From: Alphaproteobacteria bacterium
GTDB taxonomy: Bacteria > Pseudomonadota > Alphaproteobacteria > UBA8366
Assembly: GCA_029861675.1 (NCBI GenBank)
Contig: JAOTYV010000242.1
Location: 1-7,567 of the forward strand
Length of the DNA stretch: 7,567 bases
Direction of reading: 5' to 3'
Position numbers and translations under genes: made by a program. Positions 6,343 to 7,567 of this stretch are shown here, in pieces (within the stretch, counting starts at the first letter, position 1; each line of letters begins with the position of its first letter). Under the pieces are notes generated by a model. That model ran no database searches and was not told where the DNA came from. It saw nothing but the letters and a program-made list of their open reading frames with translations.

Positions 6343-6439
6343 GGTTGGTCCTTTGCGGATATAGTAGCGGAGTGGGGCGTTGCCCGGTGCGGCGGTCCCG
6401 GTCAAAATAAGCGGGCTATACCAACCAGGACTTATAATC
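6343..6439. promoter_or_regulatory. Divergent intergenic region between GST and dioxygenase genes
   Basis: These 97 bases separate the GTG of the GST gene (minus) from the ATG of the dioxygenase gene (plus), so they should hold both promoters and any shared control site. Shine-Dalgarno sequences are visible at each end: AAAGGA at 6349-6354 (minus) and AGGA at 6427-6430 (plus). TATACC-like and TATATC-like -10 candidates occur, but none has a well-placed -35. No clear operator palindrome was found. Confidence 0.4.
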
Positions 6440-7282
6440 ATGCTGGAGACCAGGCTGCTCGGCAATGGCTTCGCCGCTGAAATCGCGGGTGTCGATCTCG
6501 GCGGGCTCGACGACGCCACATTCGAGGCGGTCCGCCAGTGCTGGCTGGACCACAAGGTCGCGGTGTTTCGCGACCAGGATCTCGCGGATGAGGCGCTGGT
6601 CGAATTTACCGAGCGTCTCGGCGGATTGTTCGTGCATGTGCGCGATACCTTCCATGCGCCCGACCGGCCCGAGATTATGTATGTCTCCAACCTGAAGGAA
6701 GACGGCCGGCCGTTGGGCGCACTCGGCGACGGCGACCTCGAATGGCACAGCGACCAGACATACACCCGCCGTCCGGTCTTCGGCACGATGATGTACGCGA
6801 TCGAGGTGCCATCGGATGGCGGCGAGACCTGTTTCAGCGATCTGTCGGCGGTGTATGAGAATCTGCCCGCCGATCTGAAAGCCGCGGTGGAGGGCAAGAC
6901 GGGGCTGTATACGGCAACCCGCAATCGCACATCGCAATTGCAACCGCTGCGCCAGGATCAGCTCGACCGGGTTCCCGACCAGCGCCATCCGCTGGTGCGC
7001 AAGCATCCCTATCGCGAGCGCAAGGCGCTCTATCTCAGCCCAAGCCACCTGATCGGCGTCGGCGATTTACCGGAGGAGGACTCGCTCGCGCTGGTCGCGC
7101 GCCTGACCGAGTGGGCCGGACGGCCGGAATTCGTGTACTGCCACAAATGGCGGCCCCGGGACGTGGTGATTTGGGACAACGCCTCGGTGATGCACCGGCG
7201 CAATGCGTTTTCGCCGGACGAACGGCGGTTTATCAAGCGCACCGGTTTTCACCTGCCGGAAGACTTAGGCGTGCCGTTCTAA
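6440..7282 (+). CDS. TauD/TfdA-family Fe(II)/2-oxoglutarate-dependent dioxygenase
   Basis: A 280-residue cytosolic dioxygenase that uses Fe(II), O2 and 2-oxoglutarate to hydroxylate a substrate, often leading to cleavage of sulfonates, ethers or similar compounds. The iron triad is intact: H103 and D105 in EWHSDQTY, and H252 in WDNASVMHRR. The 2-oxoglutarate-binding Arg267 lies in RRFIKRTGF. Other family marks are GFAAEIAGVDL (10-20), GGETCFSDL (127-135), HPLVRKHP (183-190), LIGVGDLPEEDS and YCHKWRPRDVVIWDN. The frame opens at 6380, but the ATG at 6440 gives the family-like MLETRLLGNGF start and has AGGA at 6427-6430 nine bases upstream. Length is typical (about 280). It is transcribed divergently from the GST-hydrolase pair and may act on the same compound class. 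Members of this family differ widely in substrate, so taurine or 2,4-D should not be assumed. Confidence 0.92.
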   Translation: MLETRLLGNGFAAEIAGVDLGGLDDATFEAVRQCWLDHKVAVFRDQDLADEALVEFTERLGGLFVHVRDTFHAPDRPEIMYVSNLKEDGRPLGALGDGDLEWHSDQTYTRRPVFGTMMYAIEVPSDGGETCFSDLSAVYENLPADLKAAVEGKTGLYTATRNRTSQLQPLRQDQLDRVPDQRHPLVRKHPYRERKALYLSPSHLIGVGDLPEEDSLALVARLTEWAGRPEFVYCHKWRPRDVVIWDNASVMHRRNAFSPDERRFIKRTGFHLPEDLGVPF

Positions 7283-7361
7283 CTGGCTCGCTACCGGCGG
7301 TGACCGGATAAGTCGATCACAAGTATGGGCGGCGGGATTTCGGCCTAAGACCGACGCGGCG

Positions 7362-7390
7362 TTGACGCCTTGCTTGCCCGCCTGAAGAAT
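7362..7390 (+). promoter_or_regulatory. Candidate sigma70-type promoter upstream of the lipoprotein gene
   Basis: TTGACG (7362-7367, five of six consensus positions) and AAGAAT (7385-7390, four of six) are spaced by exactly 17 bases. Transcription would begin near 7397, giving a leader of about 30 bases before the ATG at 7429. It lies in the 146-base gap after the dioxygenase stop, where a separate promoter is expected. This is seen in sequence only. Confidence 0.4.
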
Positions 7391-7428
7391 AAAATTGCCC
7401 CACCCCTTTTCAGGCGCGGAGTCGTGCG

Positions 7429-7567
7429 ATGGGCCGACTGGCAATCGAGAGCCGCAGTATGTCGAAGATGGCGCGAGCAGGTATTGTCGCCGCGCTTCTT
7501 TCCTTAGCCGGCTTCATGGTGTCGGCCTGCGACGAATTGCCGTTTGGATTGGGGGGTTCCTGGCCGC
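7429..7567 (+). CDS. Lipoprotein of unknown function (partial, C-terminus beyond right edge)
   Basis: Open to the window end, 46 codons visible. The protein starts MGRLAIESRSMSKMARAGIV and then has a hydrophobic stretch leading to a lipobox VSAC, with the lipidated Cys at 7528-7530, followed by DELPFGLGGSWP. This is a signal-peptidase II lipoprotein signal. Two starts compete. ATG at 7429 has GGAG at 7418-7421 with a 7-base spacer. ATG at 7459 (MSKMARAG) gives a signal peptide of more usual length (23 residues) but a weaker GAGAG. Asp directly after the Cys is the Lol-avoidance residue in E. coli; whether it means inner-membrane retention in this organism is not known. The remainder of the protein is not visible, so no function is proposed. 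Confidence 0.65.
   Translation, partial: MGRLAIESRSMSKMARAGIVAALLSLAGFMVSACDELPFGLGGSWP

Noticed and set aside
6343..6930. N-terminal extension of the GST frame into the dioxygenase gene
   Set aside because: The GTG at 6342 has a good Shine-Dalgarno and begins the family-typical MKLYTTLSSPYG. The upstream part is unlike GSTs and antisense to the dioxygenase.
6416..7048. Minus-strand open frame (210 codons) opposite the dioxygenase
   Set aside because: It is a shadow of the dioxygenase gene, whose catalytic residues are all intact on the plus strand.
7331..7382. Possible terminator after the dioxygenase gene (GGCGGG/CCCGCC outer stem with an inner GGCG-TTGA-CGCC hairpin)
   Set aside because: The stems are short and interrupted, no T-run follows, and the inner hairpin overlaps the better-supported -35 element.

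Overview
This is a GC-rich window (about 60% by eye) with dense, short-spaced genes and strong G/C bias at third codon positions. Together with an Aap-type amino-acid ABC transporter, this suggests an alphaproteobacterium, probably Rhodospirillales-like. That assignment is inferred from gene content; no rRNA or other marker gene is present.

Layout from left to right. Positions 1-6342 are coded almost entirely on the minus strand, so transcription there runs right to left. The left edge cuts the permease gene aapQ. Upstream of it in transcription order are the periplasmic binding protein aapJ, with a strong stem-loop between the two, and a PLP-dependent threonine synthase-like gene. Next come a YidD-like membrane-insertion factor gene with an apparent frameshift, a small three-helix membrane protein whose stop overlaps the putative yidD start, and a secreted protein of unknown function. 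The strand ends with an alpha/beta hydrolase and a glutathione S-transferase (GST) that form a tight pair. Across a 97-base divergent intergenic region lies a plus-strand TauD/TfdA-type Fe(II)/2-oxoglutarate dioxygenase (6440-7282). The right edge (from about 7429) holds the start of a lipoprotein gene on the plus strand, with a plausible sigma70-type promoter in front.

The genes form loose functional blocks. AapJ and AapQ belong to a general L-amino-acid importer, with aapM and aapP presumably beyond the left edge. The threonine synthase-like gene sits directly upstream and would fit amino-acid metabolism. The small membrane protein and the YidD-like gene look translationally coupled. The GST, hydrolase and divergent dioxygenase could form a small catabolic or detoxification cluster with unknown substrate.

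I see no CRISPR array, tRNA, rRNA, insertion sequence or phage gene, and no clearly new multi-gene system. The items most worth a second look are the frameshift in the YidD-like gene, the threonine synthase-like enzyme that appears to have lost its N-terminal zinc-ribbon cysteines, and the small membrane partner gene next to yidD.
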